The position numbers were made by a program, and so were the translations under genes. From assembly GCF_013342145.1 (NCBI RefSeq), contig NZ_JABUQZ010000001.1, positions 2,666,001 to 2,730,000 of the forward strand: DNA of 64,000 nt. The letters are read 5' to 3'. Position 1 is the stretch's first letter. Every line of letters begins with the position of its first letter. This DNA comes from Haloterrigena gelatinilytica (GTDB lineage Archaea > Halobacteriota > Halobacteria > Halobacteriales > Natrialbaceae). This document shows positions 25,474 to 34,989 of this stretch, piece by piece. The notes under the pieces are model-generated. The model saw only the letters and a list, made by a program, of their open reading frames with translations, ran no database searches and was not told the origin of the DNA.

Positions 25474-27167
25474 CAGTGGGTAACCTCCGTTTCCGCGTCG
25501 GTGTCGGTGTCAGCATCCGCGTCTGCAGGCTCGGTCCCCGCTGCGTCGGACTGTTCGAGGACGGCCTCGACCAGTCCCAGGAACGGCGGGCTCGGCTGGC
25601 CGGGACGGGACGTGTACTCGGGGTGGAACTGCGTCCCGACGAAGTAGGGGTGGGTCTCGAGTTCGAGGATCTCCATCCGGTTGCCCGCGGTGCCGGAGAA
25701 GACGAGCGGCTCGTCCTCGAAGGCGTCGAAGTACTCGGGGTTGACCTCGTAGCGGTGGCGGTGTCGCTCCGAACACGAGGTGTCGCCGTAGAGGTCGTAG
25801 GCGAGCGTCTCGGGTTCGATGACGGTCGTGTGCTCGCCGAGTCGCATCGTCCCGCCCATGTCCTCGACCTCGTACTGCTCCGGCAGAATGTCGATGACCG
25901 GGTGGGGCGTGTCCTCGACCATCTCGGCGGAGTGGGCGTCCTCGAGGCCCAGCACGTTCCGGGCGTACTCGACGACGGCCATCTGGAAGCCCAGACAGAG
26001 TCCGAGGAACGGGATATCGTTCTCGCGGGCGTAGCGAACGGCCTCGATCTTGCCCTCGGAGCCCCGCATTCCGAAGCCGCCGGGGACGATGATTCCGTCC
26101 ATGCCCTCGAGTTGGCCGTCGTGGCCGTCGGCCAGTTCGTCGGCCGGGACCCAGTGGCGCTCGACGTCGACGCCGACCTCGAAGCCGGCGTGTTTCAGCG
26201 ACTCGTGGATCGACATGTACGCGTCCTCGAGGTCGTACTTGCCGACCAGCGCGATGTCGACCTCGCCGTCCTTCTCGGTGGTGACGATCTCCCGCCACTC
26301 GTTGGCCCGCTCGCCCGCGGGCAGGGCCTCGTCGGCCAGCCCGAAGTGCTCGAGGACGTACTGGTCTAAGCCCTCCTCTTCGACCATCAGTGGGACGTGG
26401 TAGACGTCCTCGACGTCGGGATTGGAGAAGACGGCTTCCGTCGGAATGTCACAGAACAGCGCGATCTTCTCCTTGGTCTCGGGGTCGAGTCGGTCCTCGC
26501 AGCGGCCGACGATGATGTCGGGCTGGAGGCCGATCGAGCGGACCTCCTTGACCGAGTGCTGGGTCGGCTTGGTCTTCTGCTCGCCGTTCTTCGAGTACGG
26601 GACGAGCGTGACGTGGGTGAAGAGGACGTTCTCCTCGGGTTCCTCGTGGGCGAACTGGCGCAGCGCCTCGAGGTAGGGCATCCCCTCGATGTCCCCCACG
26701 GTACCGCCGACTTCGATGATACAGACGTCGGTGCCTTCCGCGGCCTCTCGGATGCGACGCTTGATGTCGTCGGTGATGTGGGGGATGATCTGGACCGTCT
26801 TGCCCAGATAGTCGCCGGCGCGCTCCTGCTCGATGACGTGCTGGTAGGTCTTCCCCGTGGTGATGTTGTGGTCCGAGGTCATGTCGATGTCGAGGAACCG
26901 TTCGTAGTTCCCCAGATCGAGGTCGACCTCGCCGCCGTCCTCGAGGACGTACACCTCCCCGTGTTGGTAGGGGTTCATCGTCCCCGCGTCGACGTTCAGG
27001 TACGGATCGATCTTCACCGCGGTGACGTCGAACCCGGCGTTTTTGAGGAGACGGCCGGTGCTCGCGGCCGTAATCCCCTTGCCGAGCCCCGACATGACGC
27101 CGCCGGTGACGAAGATGAACTTGTTCCCCAGCGAGGGGTCATAATGAGTGTCCGATTCCGTCGGCAT
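25473..27167 (-). CDS. pyrG: CTP synthase
   Basis: A 564-residue enzyme converting UTP to CTP with glutamine. The N-terminal synthetase domain opens [15 protein letters not shown] (P-loop), with [19 protein letters not shown] and [10 protein letters not shown]. The C-terminal class I amidotransferase domain has [11 protein letters not shown], nucleophile Cys in FLGLCLGFQ and [16 protein letters not shown] roughly 25-residue Asp/Thr tail is a halophilic extension. The ATG at 27167 ([11 protein letters not shown]) is preferred to an upstream start 45 bases away. Confidence 0.97.
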   Translation of the reverse strand: MPTESDTHYDPSLGNKFIFVTGGVMSGLGKGITAASTGRLLKNAGFDVTAVKIDPYLNVDAGTMNPYQHGEVYVLEDGGEVDLDLGNYERFLDIDMTSDHNITTGKTYQHVIEQERAGDYLGKTVQIIPHITDDIKRRIREAAEGTDVCIIEVGGTVGDIEGMPYLEALRQFAHEEPEENVLFTHVTLVPYSKNGEQKTKPTQHSVKEVRSIGLQPDIIVGRCEDRLDPETKEKIALFCDIPTEAVFSNPDVEDVYHVPLMVEEEGLDQYVLEHFGLADEALPAGERANEWREIVTTEKDGEVDIALVGKYDLEDAYMSIHESLKHAGFEVGVDVERHWVPADELADGHDGQLEGMDGIIVPGGFGMRGSEGKIEAVRYARENDIPFLGLCLGFQMAVVEYARNVLGLEDAHSAEMVEDTPHPVIDILPEQYEVEDMGGTMRLGEHTTVIEPETLAYDLYGDTSCSERHRHRYEVNPEYFDAFEDEPLVFSGTAGNRMEILELETHPYFVGTQFHPEYTSRPGQPSPPFLGLVEAVLEQSDAAGTEPADADADTDTDAETEVTH

Positions 27168-27306
27168 ACCGAGTGTGCGCGCGACCGGTTGAAAACGATT
27201 TCGGGACCGCACCGTCTCCGACAGGCGTTGTCATCCCGAACGATGATAGATTCGGCCGTGGCCGTTTCCCGAAACCGCGACCGGAAAGAAAGGCGACTAT
27301 CGGCGA

Positions 27307-27732
27307 CTACGGCTCCTCGTCCATGGGCGCCTTCCCCTGCGGGTCGTCTTCCTTGGACACCTTCCCCTCGGCTTCCGACTCCGTGACCTCCATGTCCTGC
27401 ACTTCGACGATTTCGGCCTGCTCCACGAACTCGATGCCGCCGCCCATGCGCAACTGGAGCGTCCGCCCGGGAAGGTCCGGATCGTCCTCGTCGGTCGGTT
27501 CTTGCGGGACGGAGACGGCGGTAACCCCTTCGATCGTGACGGAGCGACGCTCGATCGGGTCGCCCTCGTACTCGACCGTGTCCCACGTCTCGACGTCGAA
27601 CTCGTCCATGTCCTTGCCGAAGTAGTCCTCCGCGTCCGGGTTGACCGTATCTTCGGTCTGGGACTCGCCCGTCGTCCTGTTATCGTCGAACTGAACCTCC
27701 TCGTGCTTGTACTGCCGGAGATGAACGAGCAT
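27307..27732 (-). CDS. Conserved haloarchaeal acidic protein
   Basis: A 141-residue, very acidic protein. It starts MLVHLRQYKHEEVQFDDN, has DYFGKDMDEFDVETWDTVEY in the centre and ends in a Glu/Asp/Lys-rich tail (KEDDPQGKAPMDEEP). The middle part (RRSVTIEGVTAVSVP, GRTLQLRMGGGIEFVE) looks like a small beta-barrel. No known motif is visible. A start 15 bases upstream is also possible. It is monocistronic between pyrG and a divergent membrane-protein gene. Confidence 0.68.
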   Translation of the reverse strand: MLVHLRQYKHEEVQFDDNRTTGESQTEDTVNPDAEDYFGKDMDEFDVETWDTVEYEGDPIERRSVTIEGVTAVSVPQEPTDEDDPDLPGRTLQLRMGGGIEFVEQAEIVEVQDMEVTESEAEGKVSKEDDPQGKAPMDEEP

Positions 27733-27951
27733 GAGACTAGCCACCACCAGTACCTAGTTAATGCTTGTAGTGGAAGGCTCAACCAATTCATGAGTGCCCG
27801 CGGTGGATCGTCGGTCGAACGGGCTATGTGATCGCCGGCGAACTGTTCTCGAGCCTCGACCGCGCCGATAGCGGTCCCGTCTTCGAGTACAGACGGTGCA
27901 CCTCGAGACCGTCGCTCGTCGAACGGAGATGTCGACTAGGACTCATTTCCC

Positions 27952-27965
27952 TATTTATTTTATAC
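27952..27965 (+). promoter_or_regulatory. TATA-like element for the membrane protein at 27990
   Basis: The AT-rich tatttattttatac lies 25-38 bases before the chosen GTG start, the spacing expected for a leaderless haloarchaeal transcript. It therefore supports the GTG at 27990 over the ATG at 27828. Confidence 0.6.
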
Positions 27966-27989
27966 CGCGCGTTCGTACACCGAGACACT

Positions 27990-28892
27990 GTGGCGTCTCA
28001 CGAACGACGACCCGCCCTCGAGTTCGACGAGCCGGACACCGGCTTTCAGGCCGGATTCGGATTCTACGTCGGTCTCGTCGCGGCCGGCGTCGCGGCGAGC
28101 GCGGGACTTCTGGCCGGAGCCTCCACCGCGACGCTGCTCGGCATCCTGCCGTCGACGGTGACGGCGGTCGCGATCGCCGGCCACATCCTCACGAGGCGGG
28201 CCCGCGGCCTGCCCGAGCGGATCGGTCGGAGCCGGTGGCGCCGACTGGCCTGCTACGCGCCGCCGATCGCGTTCGCGGCGACGCTGGCCGCCCCCCTCGT
28301 CACGTCGATCGAGGCGACCGGCCGGTTCGTCGCCCTGATGCTCGTCGTGACGCTCGTCACCGGCGTCACGGCGTACGGCGTCGATCGGATGGCCCGCAAT
28401 CGGTACATCGACGCGCTCACCGCCGACGAGCCGACCGCGGTCTGGACGTGGCGACGGACCGGCCTCACCGCCGGCGGAATCGTGTTCGGCGCCTGTCTGG
28501 TGATCACGATCGGCGGCGGCCTCTACAGCACGATCGCGTGGGGGCTGAGCGTCGGTCCGTTCATGGTCTTCTACGGGCTCATCTTTCTCCTCCAGTGGTA
28601 CGGTATCGGTGGCGACTGGCACAATTTCGACCAGAACGAACAGGCGACTCCGCCGACGATCCGCGCCCACGAGGCCGGACTCGTCGTCGAGCGATCCGTC
28701 TCGAGCACGTTCGTCCCGTGGGACGACGTCGCGGACGTGCGGCTGACCGACGACGAACTCGTCTTCGAGCGCCGGTGGCTCGACCTGCGCTGTGACCGCG
28801 CGGCGATCGACGACCCCGAGGCGACCTTCGAGGGAATCCAACGCGCCCGCGGGCGAGCGGACGCGACGCGGCAACCGAATCTCGCGGATTGA
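27990..28892 (+). CDS. Multi-pass membrane protein with PH-like C-terminal domain
   Basis: A 300-residue protein from a GTG (VASHERRPALEFDEP). About six hydrophobic segments follow (FGFYVGLVAAGVAASAGLL, FVALMLVVTLVTGVTAYGV, GPFMVFYGLIFLLQWYGIGG). A cytosolic domain of about 85 residues (IRAHEAGLVVERSVSSTFV, WDDVADVRLTDDELVFERR) has the look of a bacterial PH-type fold. The promoter position supports this start. The function is unknown. Confidence 0.72.
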   Translation: MASHERRPALEFDEPDTGFQAGFGFYVGLVAAGVAASAGLLAGASTATLLGILPSTVTAVAIAGHILTRRARGLPERIGRSRWRRLACYAPPIAFAATLAAPLVTSIEATGRFVALMLVVTLVTGVTAYGVDRMARNRYIDALTADEPTAVWTWRRTGLTAGGIVFGACLVITIGGGLYSTIAWGLSVGPFMVFYGLIFLLQWYGIGGDWHNFDQNEQATPPTIRAHEAGLVVERSVSSTFVPWDDVADVRLTDDELVFERRWLDLRCDRAAIDDPEATFEGIQRARGRADATRQPNLAD

Positions 28893-28918
28893 AGGCACAT
28901 CCGTCCGTGGCCTCTCGC

Positions 28919-29356
28919 ATGACCGACCTCACCGTTACCGTCGGCGACCGAACGCTCGCGGCCGCCTGGACCGACGACGCTCCTGAAACGCGGGCCGCGC
29001 TCGAGGGGGTCCTGCCGGTCGCCGGCGACGCCGTCCGCTGGGGCGACGAGTTGTACGTCGACGTCTCGCTCGACGTACCGCCCGAAAACGCCCGCGAGGT
29101 CGTCCCCGAGGGCGCCATCGCGTACTGGCCGGCCGGCGAGAAACTGTGTTTGTTTTGGGGCGAGACGCCCGCGAGCCGTGCGAGGTCTGAGCGGAGCGAA
29201 GACCTCGATATGGCGAGCGGTGACGACGGAACCGCGAGCCAGAACGGCGAACCGCGCGCCGCCGCGCCCGTTACCGTCGTCGCTCGAGTCGAGGACTGCG
29301 CCGCGCTGGTCGATCTCGAGGGCGGGGCGCGACTGCGACTCGAGCGCGCGGCGTGA
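28919..29356 (+). CDS. Cyclophilin-like fold protein with in-frame palindromic insertion
   Basis: A 145-residue protein: MTDLTVTVGDRTLAAAWTDD, AVRWGDELYVDVSLDVPPE, IAYWPAGEKLCLFWGETPAS. This is the pattern of the Cyclophil_like (TM1367-like) family of small beta-barrels. Between the barrel strands, residues about 85-100 (SRARSERSEDLD) are encoded by a palindromic repeat element; the following 25 residues are low-complexity. The C-terminal strand VTVVARVEDCAALVDLEGGA completes the fold. The role is unknown. Confidence 0.75.
   Translation: MTDLTVTVGDRTLAAAWTDDAPETRAALEGVLPVAGDAVRWGDELYVDVSLDVPPENAREVVPEGAIAYWPAGEKLCLFWGETPASRARSERSEDLDMASGDDGTASQNGEPRAAAPVTVVARVEDCAALVDLEGGARLRLERAA
29181..29207. 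repeat. Palindromic repeat element inside a coding gene
   Basis: CGAGGTCT (29181-29188) and AGACCTCG (29200-29207) flank the core gagcggagcga. The left flank ccgtgcgaggtct recurs at 35150-35162 at the start of the hairpin array. The element adds in-frame codons to the cyclophilin-like gene and is a REP/MITE-like candidate. Confidence 0.65.
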
Positions 29357-29365
29357 GTTCCGTCG

Positions 29366-29569
29366 TCAGGTGCGATTCCGCGGCGCCCGCTCCGGCGTCC
29401 GCGTTCGGCCGCCGCCCCTCGAGAGGAGCAGCCACTGGGGAGCGCCCAGCAGCGCGAGCAACGCGGCGGCGCCGAGAACGACCGTCGTCGAGTCGATCGC
29501 GAGCCCGTAGAAGAGCGCGGTTCCGAGCGCGACGTACGACGTGGCGAGTAGCCAGACGATGCGATTCAT
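29366..29569 (-). CDS. Small two-helix membrane protein
   Basis: A 67-residue protein: MNRIVWLLATSYVALGTALF is the first helix and VVLGAAALLALLGAPQWLLL the second, with a basic tail rich in Arg. This is a typical haloarchaeal small membrane protein. It is convergent with the cyclophilin-like gene 9 bases away. Confidence 0.65.
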   Translation of the reverse strand: MNRIVWLLATSYVALGTALFYGLAIDSTTVVLGAAALLALLGAPQWLLLSRGGGRTRTPERAPRNRT

Positions 29570-29653
29570 GGGAGTTATACGGAATATGTCACGATAAGGA
29601 TAGCGGCCGAACGGTCGTCGCTTCCGACGGGAACGAGGGCGTTCGCGCCGGCG

Positions 29654-31453
29654 CTACTTGCCCCAGAACGGATCCCGGCTGCGCTGCTTGTCGAGGTACA
29701 TGTTCAGCGCCTCGAGTTCGTCTGCGGGGATCTCGTCGGCGAGTTCCTGCTCTAAGATTTTCGCGTGTTTCTCGGGGATCTGAATCCAGAGCTCGTCGTC
29801 CTCCTCGATCTGGCGGCCGACGGTCGGACCGTCGATGGCGACGGAGACCCGGTTGCCGGCCCGGGCTTCGTCGACGTCCTCGCCCTGCTCCTGAATGCCC
29901 TTGATCTGGCCGACGCGTTCGGGCTCGTTGCCCTCGAACTTCACGACGGTGGCGTTGTTCTGGACGGTCCCGGAGTTGACCTCGACGCCGACGACCGCGG
30001 GATCGTTCTGGCGGAACGTGTGGTCCGGCAGGATGCGAAAGCGGGCGGGCCGCGAGATGTTCTCGAGGATGGTGTCCTGCTGGGCCTGTTCGATCCCCTC
30101 GACGTACTCGTCGTACTCCTCGACGAGCTGGTAGATGACCTCGTCGGTGAAGATCGTCACGTCGTCGGTCTCGGCGCGGTGCTCGGCGTCGGAGAGGACG
30201 TCGACGTTGAACCCGAGGATGACCTGCTGTTTCGGATCCTCGGCCGTCGACGCGACCGAGATGTCACGCGGCGCGACGTCGCCGACCTCCGCGCGGACGA
30301 TCGGCACCTCCGCCTCGTCTAAGGCGTCGGCCATGGCCTCGAGGCTTCCCAGCGTGTCGGCCTTGACGACGACGCCCTCTTCGGCGGTGTCGACCGCGAT
30401 CGAGGCGAGTTCGGCCTGCACTTCCTCGATGACCTCGTCGAGGTCCCGATCGCGGACGACCCGGACGGGCGCGCCGGCCATCGCGTCGCCGAGTTCAGGC
30501 GCGGCGACCTTGATGCCGGCCGCGGCGCCGACCTCGTCGACGTTCTCGAAGCGGCTCTCGGTTCGGATCTCCGCGAGCGGTCGGGGCTGGAGCAGCGCGC
30601 GGACCTCGGTGACGATCGGGTCGTTCTGTCCGCCGACGACGATCGTGTCGTCTTCCTTGATCGTCCCGTCGTAGAGGACGATGTCGACCGTCTTCCCGAA
30701 CCCCTTCTCCTCTTTGACCTCGAGGACGGTGCCGACGCCGGGGCCGGAGACGTCGATCTCCATCTCCTCTTTCATATAGCGCTGGGAGAGGCCCATCATC
30801 ACGGTCAGCAGGTCCGGGACGCCCTCGCCGGTCATCGCCGAGACGGGGACGACGCCGACGTTGCGCTGGAAGTTTTGGACGCGCCAGTAGAGGTCGGCGG
30901 AGAACCCCTCGTCGCTCAGATTGCCGATGATCTCGTAGAGGCTCTCGTCGAGTCGCTGGCGGACGCGGTCGGACTGGGACTCGTAGGTGTCGTTGATCGG
31001 CGCGTCCTCGTTGGGGTCCCAGCCGGGGACGGTGTCGATCTTGTTCGCCGCGACGATGAAGGGCGTCTGGGAGCGCTTGAGGATGTCCAGCGCCTCGAGC
31101 GTCTGGGGCTGGAAGCCGTCGTTAACGTCGACGACGAGGATGGCGATGTCAGCGAGCGCGCCGCCCCGCGAGCGCAGCGTCGTAAAGGAGTGGTGGCCCG
31201 GCGTGTCGATAAAGAGCAGGCCGGGCAGGTCGAAGTCGTCGGGATCGACGAGGTCGCCCGCGATCGAGGAGATGATGTCGAGCGGGACGGCCGTCGCGCC
31301 GATGTGCTGGGTGATGGCGCCCGCTTCGCCCTCGATCACCGCGGAGCCGCGTATTTTGTCGAGGAGACTGGTCTTGCCGTGATCGACGTGGCCGAGGACG
31401 GCCACGATCGGAGTTCTGAGAGATGTGGGGTCGTGCGTATCCGTATTCGACAT
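29654..31453 (-). CDS. infB: Translation initiation factor aIF5B (IF2-like GTPase)
   Basis: A 599-residue GTPase that promotes subunit joining and initiator tRNA placement. G1 is GHVDHGKTSLLD, G2/switch I ITQHIGAT, G3 DTPGHHSF and G4 NKID. The beta-barrel, domain III and the C-terminal domain follow, ending in YLDKQRSRDPFWGK. The length equals other archaeal aIF5B proteins and no intein is seen. Upstream, gggtttaac on the minus strand (about 31503-31511) is a likely promoter. Confidence 0.97.
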   Translation of the reverse strand: MSNTDTHDPTSLRTPIVAVLGHVDHGKTSLLDKIRGSAVIEGEAGAITQHIGATAVPLDIISSIAGDLVDPDDFDLPGLLFIDTPGHHSFTTLRSRGGALADIAILVVDVNDGFQPQTLEALDILKRSQTPFIVAANKIDTVPGWDPNEDAPINDTYESQSDRVRQRLDESLYEIIGNLSDEGFSADLYWRVQNFQRNVGVVPVSAMTGEGVPDLLTVMMGLSQRYMKEEMEIDVSGPGVGTVLEVKEEKGFGKTVDIVLYDGTIKEDDTIVVGGQNDPIVTEVRALLQPRPLAEIRTESRFENVDEVGAAAGIKVAAPELGDAMAGAPVRVVRDRDLDEVIEEVQAELASIAVDTAEEGVVVKADTLGSLEAMADALDEAEVPIVRAEVGDVAPRDISVASTAEDPKQQVILGFNVDVLSDAEHRAETDDVTIFTDEVIYQLVEEYDEYVEGIEQAQQDTILENISRPARFRILPDHTFRQNDPAVVGVEVNSGTVQNNATVVKFEGNEPERVGQIKGIQEQGEDVDEARAGNRVSVAIDGPTVGRQIEEDDELWIQIPEKHAKILEQELADEIPADELEALNMYLDKQRSRDPFWGK

Positions 31454-31757
31454 GGTGAACCACCCGAGAAGGTCTTATCTAAGGGGTCGGTAGAGCGGTA
31501 GTTAAACCCATCGTCATCCGCGCTGTTCTCGCCGGTCTGACTGGTCGCTCGACGCGAAACTGAGTCCGTCCGAACCGGCGCCGATCGGACGCCCCTCGAG
31601 CGACCGCTATCGGACCGGATCCGTGTCGCGTCGAGGGAGCCCGAACCGAGTCGAATCGCCGTTCGGCGGTCTCGCTCGTGCGATGCGACGACGGCGGGTA
31701 GGACGCCTCGCTATCTACCCCGTGGACTTTAATACCGATTAGTAAGTACGGGTATGC
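31454..31757. other. Divergent promoter region of infB and the PRC-barrel/nob1 pair
   Basis: About 300 bases without an ORF. The left end carries the infB leader and TATA-like region (about 31503-31511). The right end has ctttaataccgatta (about 31727-31741) about 17-31 bases before the PRC-barrel ATG. The middle is featureless. Confidence 0.5.
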
Positions 31758-32003
31758 ATGAGCGATATACTCGCTGAAAATCTCTCGGGGAAGTCCGTCA
31801 TGGGTTCCGACGGCACCGAGCTCGGATTGCTCTATAACATCACCATGGATCTCAAATCCGGCAAGCTCCACGACCTCGTTATCGATCCCGACGACGAGAT
31901 CTCCCCGCGAACGGTCGACTTCGACGTCGACGACGCGGGCCGATTCCTCGTCCCCGTCAACCGCGTTCAGGCGGTCAAAGACTACATCGTCGTCCAGCGC
32001 TAA
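31758..32003 (+). CDS. Stand-alone PRC-barrel protein
   Basis: An 81-residue single PRC-barrel: LSGKSVMGSDGTELGLLYNI at the start, KLHDLVIDPDDE in the middle and FLVPVNRVQAVKDYIVVQ at the end. Haloarchaeal stand-alone PRC-barrels include the SepF-associated division proteins CdpB1 and CdpB2, and PRC-barrels also occur in the ribosome-maturation factor RimM. Its position beside nob1 (start 4 bases after this stop) and infB could fit either role. Orthology to a Cdp protein is inference. Confidence 0.88.
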   Translation: MSDILAENLSGKSVMGSDGTELGLLYNITMDLKSGKLHDLVIDPDDEISPRTVDFDVDDAGRFLVPVNRVQAVKDYIVVQR

Positions 32004-32007
32004 CGGT

Positions 32008-32466
32008 ATGTACGTTCTCGACTCCTCGGCGTTTATCCACGACTTTCACACGACAGAACAGACTGCAACCATCCCCCTCGTCCGCGAAGAACTCGAGGAC
32101 GAGAGCGCCTATCGCTACGACGCGATGGAGGGCTCGGGGATGCACATCCACATTCCGAACGACGACACCACCGAGAAAGTCCAGCGCGCGGCCCGCGAAT
32201 CGGGCGATCTCGACGTCCTCTCCGACACCGACGTTCGGCTCATCGCGGCGAGTTTCGAACTCGACGGGACGCTCGTCACCGACGACTACGCGATGCAAAA
32301 CGTCGCGGAGAAGTTAAACGTCGACGTCGAAGTGATCGCTCGCGAGGGCATCGACGAACAGCGCCACTGGCGCTACCAGTGTCAGGGCTGCGGTCGCGAG
32401 TTCGACGAACAGAAGGACCGCTGCCCGATCTGCGGCTCGGAACTGGCGCGGAAGAACCCCTCGTAA
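32008..32466 (+). CDS. nob1: Ribosome-maturation endonuclease Nob1
   Basis: A 152-residue PIN-domain nuclease that makes the 3' end of 16S rRNA. The N-terminal MYVLDSSAFIHDF carries the catalytic Asp4/5 region, DTDVRLIAASFEL and VTDDYAMQNVA supply further acidic residues, and the C-terminal zinc ribbon is CQGC...CPICGSEL. The length is typical of archaeal Nob1. It is cotranscribed with the PRC-barrel gene. Confidence 0.95.
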   Translation: MYVLDSSAFIHDFHTTEQTATIPLVREELEDESAYRYDAMEGSGMHIHIPNDDTTEKVQRAARESGDLDVLSDTDVRLIAASFELDGTLVTDDYAMQNVAEKLNVDVEVIAREGIDEQRHWRYQCQGCGREFDEQKDRCPICGSELARKNPS

Positions 32467-32496
32467 TTCGGCTCTCGCCGTCGGTACCCCGTTTTC

Positions 32497-33621
32497 TCAC
32501 ACGAGATATTCGACGAACAGCAACGCGTTGTAACAGCCGTGGACCAGCGCGGGCACCAGCAGGTTGTCCGTCCGTTCGTAGATCGTCCCGAGGATCAACC
32601 CGAGCGCGAACACCAGCGCGAGGCTCGCGAGCATCGCGCCCGGTCCCGCGGTCGCGTACGCGAACAGGTGGACGATCATGAAGACGAGGCTCCCGACGAG
32701 GACGGCGCCGGCGCGGGAGAAGTGTTCGTAGAGGCTCTTCTGGATCACGTTCCGGTAGAACAGCTCCTCGAACGGCCCGACGAACAGGAGCATCGACGGG
32801 ACGGCGACCATCGCCAGTTCGGGGTTCTCGGCCAGCCGCTGGGTCGTGGTGTGGTCCGAGGCGTCGATGCCGAGCGCCGTCATGACCTGCGAAATCCCGA
32901 TGTTCGCTGCAAAGAGCAGGACGAGACCGAGGACGATCCAGCCGACCGTCCGGAGCGTCGGCCGCTCGAGGTCGATGAACGACCGGTCGCGGCCGCGGTA
33001 GGCCAGGTAGCCCGCCGCGACCCCGCCGAGGCCGACCGCGTAGGCGGGGTACTCGACCAGCGACTGCTGGAGCGGCGTGGGTTCGCCGACGAGGACGGTC
33101 ACCGGCAGCGAGAGGAACACCGTCGCGATCGAGAGGCTGAACAGACCGACGACGGCGAGTACGCACATCTCGACCGTCCGCGCGAGCCGGCGGTACAACC
33201 CCGGACCCGAGACGCCGCCGCGGTCGGCGATACCGACGCCGACCGCGCCGATCGCGGCGACCAGGGCGACGAACAGCGACGAGACCGCCCCCTCGAGGCC
33301 CGGGACGACGACCGATCCCAGGACGCCCTGGGTGATCGCGTACCCCGACAGGACGACGACGAGGAGGCTCCCGGCGGCGGCGGCCGCCCCGGCGACGCGC
33401 CGCTCGAGCAGGCCGTGGCGGCGACCGACGAACGCGCCCGTGGCGACGAGGGCGCCGACCGCCGCGAGCCAGACCGCGGGGGCGTCGACGCCGCGGCGGA
33501 CCGGCAGCACGAGCGCGGCGAGAACGACGGCCGAGAGGACGGTTCCGACGGTCGGGACGACGTCGGACGCGGCCGAGCCGGCGTCACCGTCGCCGTCGGC
33601 GGTCCGGGTGAGATCGCTCAT
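32497..33621 (-). CDS. CPBP-family intramembrane metalloprotease
   Basis: A 374-residue membrane protein with about nine hydrophobic segments. The CPBP/Abi motifs are GPFEELFYRNVIQ (the EExxxR motif), FMIVHLFAYATA and ALVHGCYNALLF (the HxxxN motif), in order near the C-terminus. Such enzymes process prenylated or other membrane proteins; the archaeal substrate is unknown. The ATG at 33621 (MSDLTRTADG) is chosen over one 39 bases upstream. It is convergent with nob1. Confidence 0.88.
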   Translation of the reverse strand: MSDLTRTADGDGDAGSAASDVVPTVGTVLSAVVLAALVLPVRRGVDAPAVWLAAVGALVATGAFVGRRHGLLERRVAGAAAAAGSLLVVVLSGYAITQGVLGSVVVPGLEGAVSSLFVALVAAIGAVGVGIADRGGVSGPGLYRRLARTVEMCVLAVVGLFSLSIATVFLSLPVTVLVGEPTPLQQSLVEYPAYAVGLGGVAAGYLAYRGRDRSFIDLERPTLRTVGWIVLGLVLLFAANIGISQVMTALGIDASDHTTTQRLAENPELAMVAVPSMLLFVGPFEELFYRNVIQKSLYEHFSRAGAVLVGSLVFMIVHLFAYATAGPGAMLASLALVFALGLILGTIYERTDNLLVPALVHGCYNALLFVEYLV

Positions 33622-33687
33622 ACGTGAGTCTTCGAGCGCGAACCCATAGGCGCACCGCAACGCGGTCGGGTCCGGGACTGAATCCGG

Positions 33688-34989
33688 CTACCGCTCGATA
33701 CGAAGCTCCGTCTTCTCGGCGACGGCGTCGGCCTCCTCGAAGTCTCCGCCGCCGAGCAGGCCGCGGGTAGCCTTCTTGGCCCACTCGACGGCCGGCTGTT
33801 CGAACGTGTTGACGCCGTACAGTTCGCCCGCGAGGACGCAGGCCGCCTCCATCCCGTAGAGGAGGCCGCCGAGTTCGTACTCGTCGACGCCCTCGAGTTC
33901 GAGCCGGACGTTCGGCCGGCCGGCCGCCGCGAGGCTGGCCTCGGTGGCCTCGAACTCCGCCTCGAGCAGTTCGCCGAGCGTCGCGTCGCCGAGGTACGCC
34001 AGTTCGTCGACGTCGGTGTCGGGGATCGACCGGTCGTCGGTCTCGCCCGGCGAGACGAAGGTGACGAGTTTGTCCCGCGGGCCCGCCCGGTAGAGCTGCA
34101 ACTGAGAGTGCTGGTCGGTCACGCCGAGCGCCCGCGCCGGCGTCTGCCCGAGGTCGTCCTTGCCGAGGCTCTCGGCCCACAGCTGGGCGAACCACTCGGC
34201 GAAGGTCTCGAGCGACTCCGCGTAGGGGACCATGGCGTTGACGGCGGCGCCGCGCTGGTCGAGCGCGTAGGCCGTCGCCCCGTAGGCGTAGGCCGGGCAG
34301 TCGAACAGCGAGCCGGTCAGGCTCTCGCGCTCGGCGGCGGCGCCCTCGAGTAAGGCCTCGAGATCGTGGCCGCAGACGGCCGCCGCGACCATGCCGACCG
34401 CCGACAGCGCCGAGAAGCGGCCCGGAACGCCGTCGGGGACCTTCAGCGACGGGAGGTCGTGCCGGTCCGCGAGGTTCCGGAGCGGGCCGGACTCGCCGGT
34501 CGTCACGATCGTGCGCTCGGTCCAGTCGACGCCCGCGGCCTCGAAGGCGTCGCGAACGACGAGGAAGTTCGCCAGCGTCTCCGCCGTCGTTCCCGACCGC
34601 GAGACCACGTTGATCGCCGTCTCCTCGAGGGGGAGTCGCTCGAGGTGACTCGAGACCCACTCGGGGTCGACGTTGTCGAGGTAGACGGCCTCGGTGTCGC
34701 TCTCGTCGGCGAGCGCGTCCGTGATCGTCGCCGCGCCGAGCGCGCTGCCGCCGATGCCGACCGTGATCAGGGCCTCGGCGTCGGCGACCGGCTCGACGGC
34801 CGCCCGGATCTCGTCCGGATCGGTTCGTTCCGGGAGGTTGAGGGCCTCGTAGCCGTGCTCCGACTGTTCCATCCCCGCGACGATGCGCTCGTGGGCGTCC
34901 GCGACCTGCTCGTCCAGGCGCTCGAGGGACTCCCTCGAGGCGCCCGGCGACGCGACCGACGCGAGCGCGTTACCGATATCGACGTTCAT
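33688..34989 (-). CDS. pgi: Glucose-6-phosphate isomerase
   Basis: A 433-residue sugar isomerase of the SIS fold interconverting glucose-6-P and fructose-6-P. The sugar-phosphate loop is ITVGIGGSALGAATI, SRSGTTAETLANF is the second SIS motif, LGVTDQHSQLQLY holds the catalytic His region, and GVNTFEQPAVEWAKK carries the conserved Gln/Lys near the C-terminus. The length suits haloarchaeal PGI. It is monocistronic and preceded by the hairpin array. Confidence 0.95.
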   Translation of the reverse strand: MNVDIGNALASVASPGASRESLERLDEQVADAHERIVAGMEQSEHGYEALNLPERTDPDEIRAAVEPVADAEALITVGIGGSALGAATITDALADESDTEAVYLDNVDPEWVSSHLERLPLEETAINVVSRSGTTAETLANFLVVRDAFEAAGVDWTERTIVTTGESGPLRNLADRHDLPSLKVPDGVPGRFSALSAVGMVAAAVCGHDLEALLEGAAAERESLTGSLFDCPAYAYGATAYALDQRGAAVNAMVPYAESLETFAEWFAQLWAESLGKDDLGQTPARALGVTDQHSQLQLYRAGPRDKLVTFVSPGETDDRSIPDTDVDELAYLGDATLGELLEAEFEATEASLAAAGRPNVRLELEGVDEYELGGLLYGMEAACVLAGELYGVNTFEQPAVEWAKKATRGLLGGGDFEEADAVAEKTELRIER

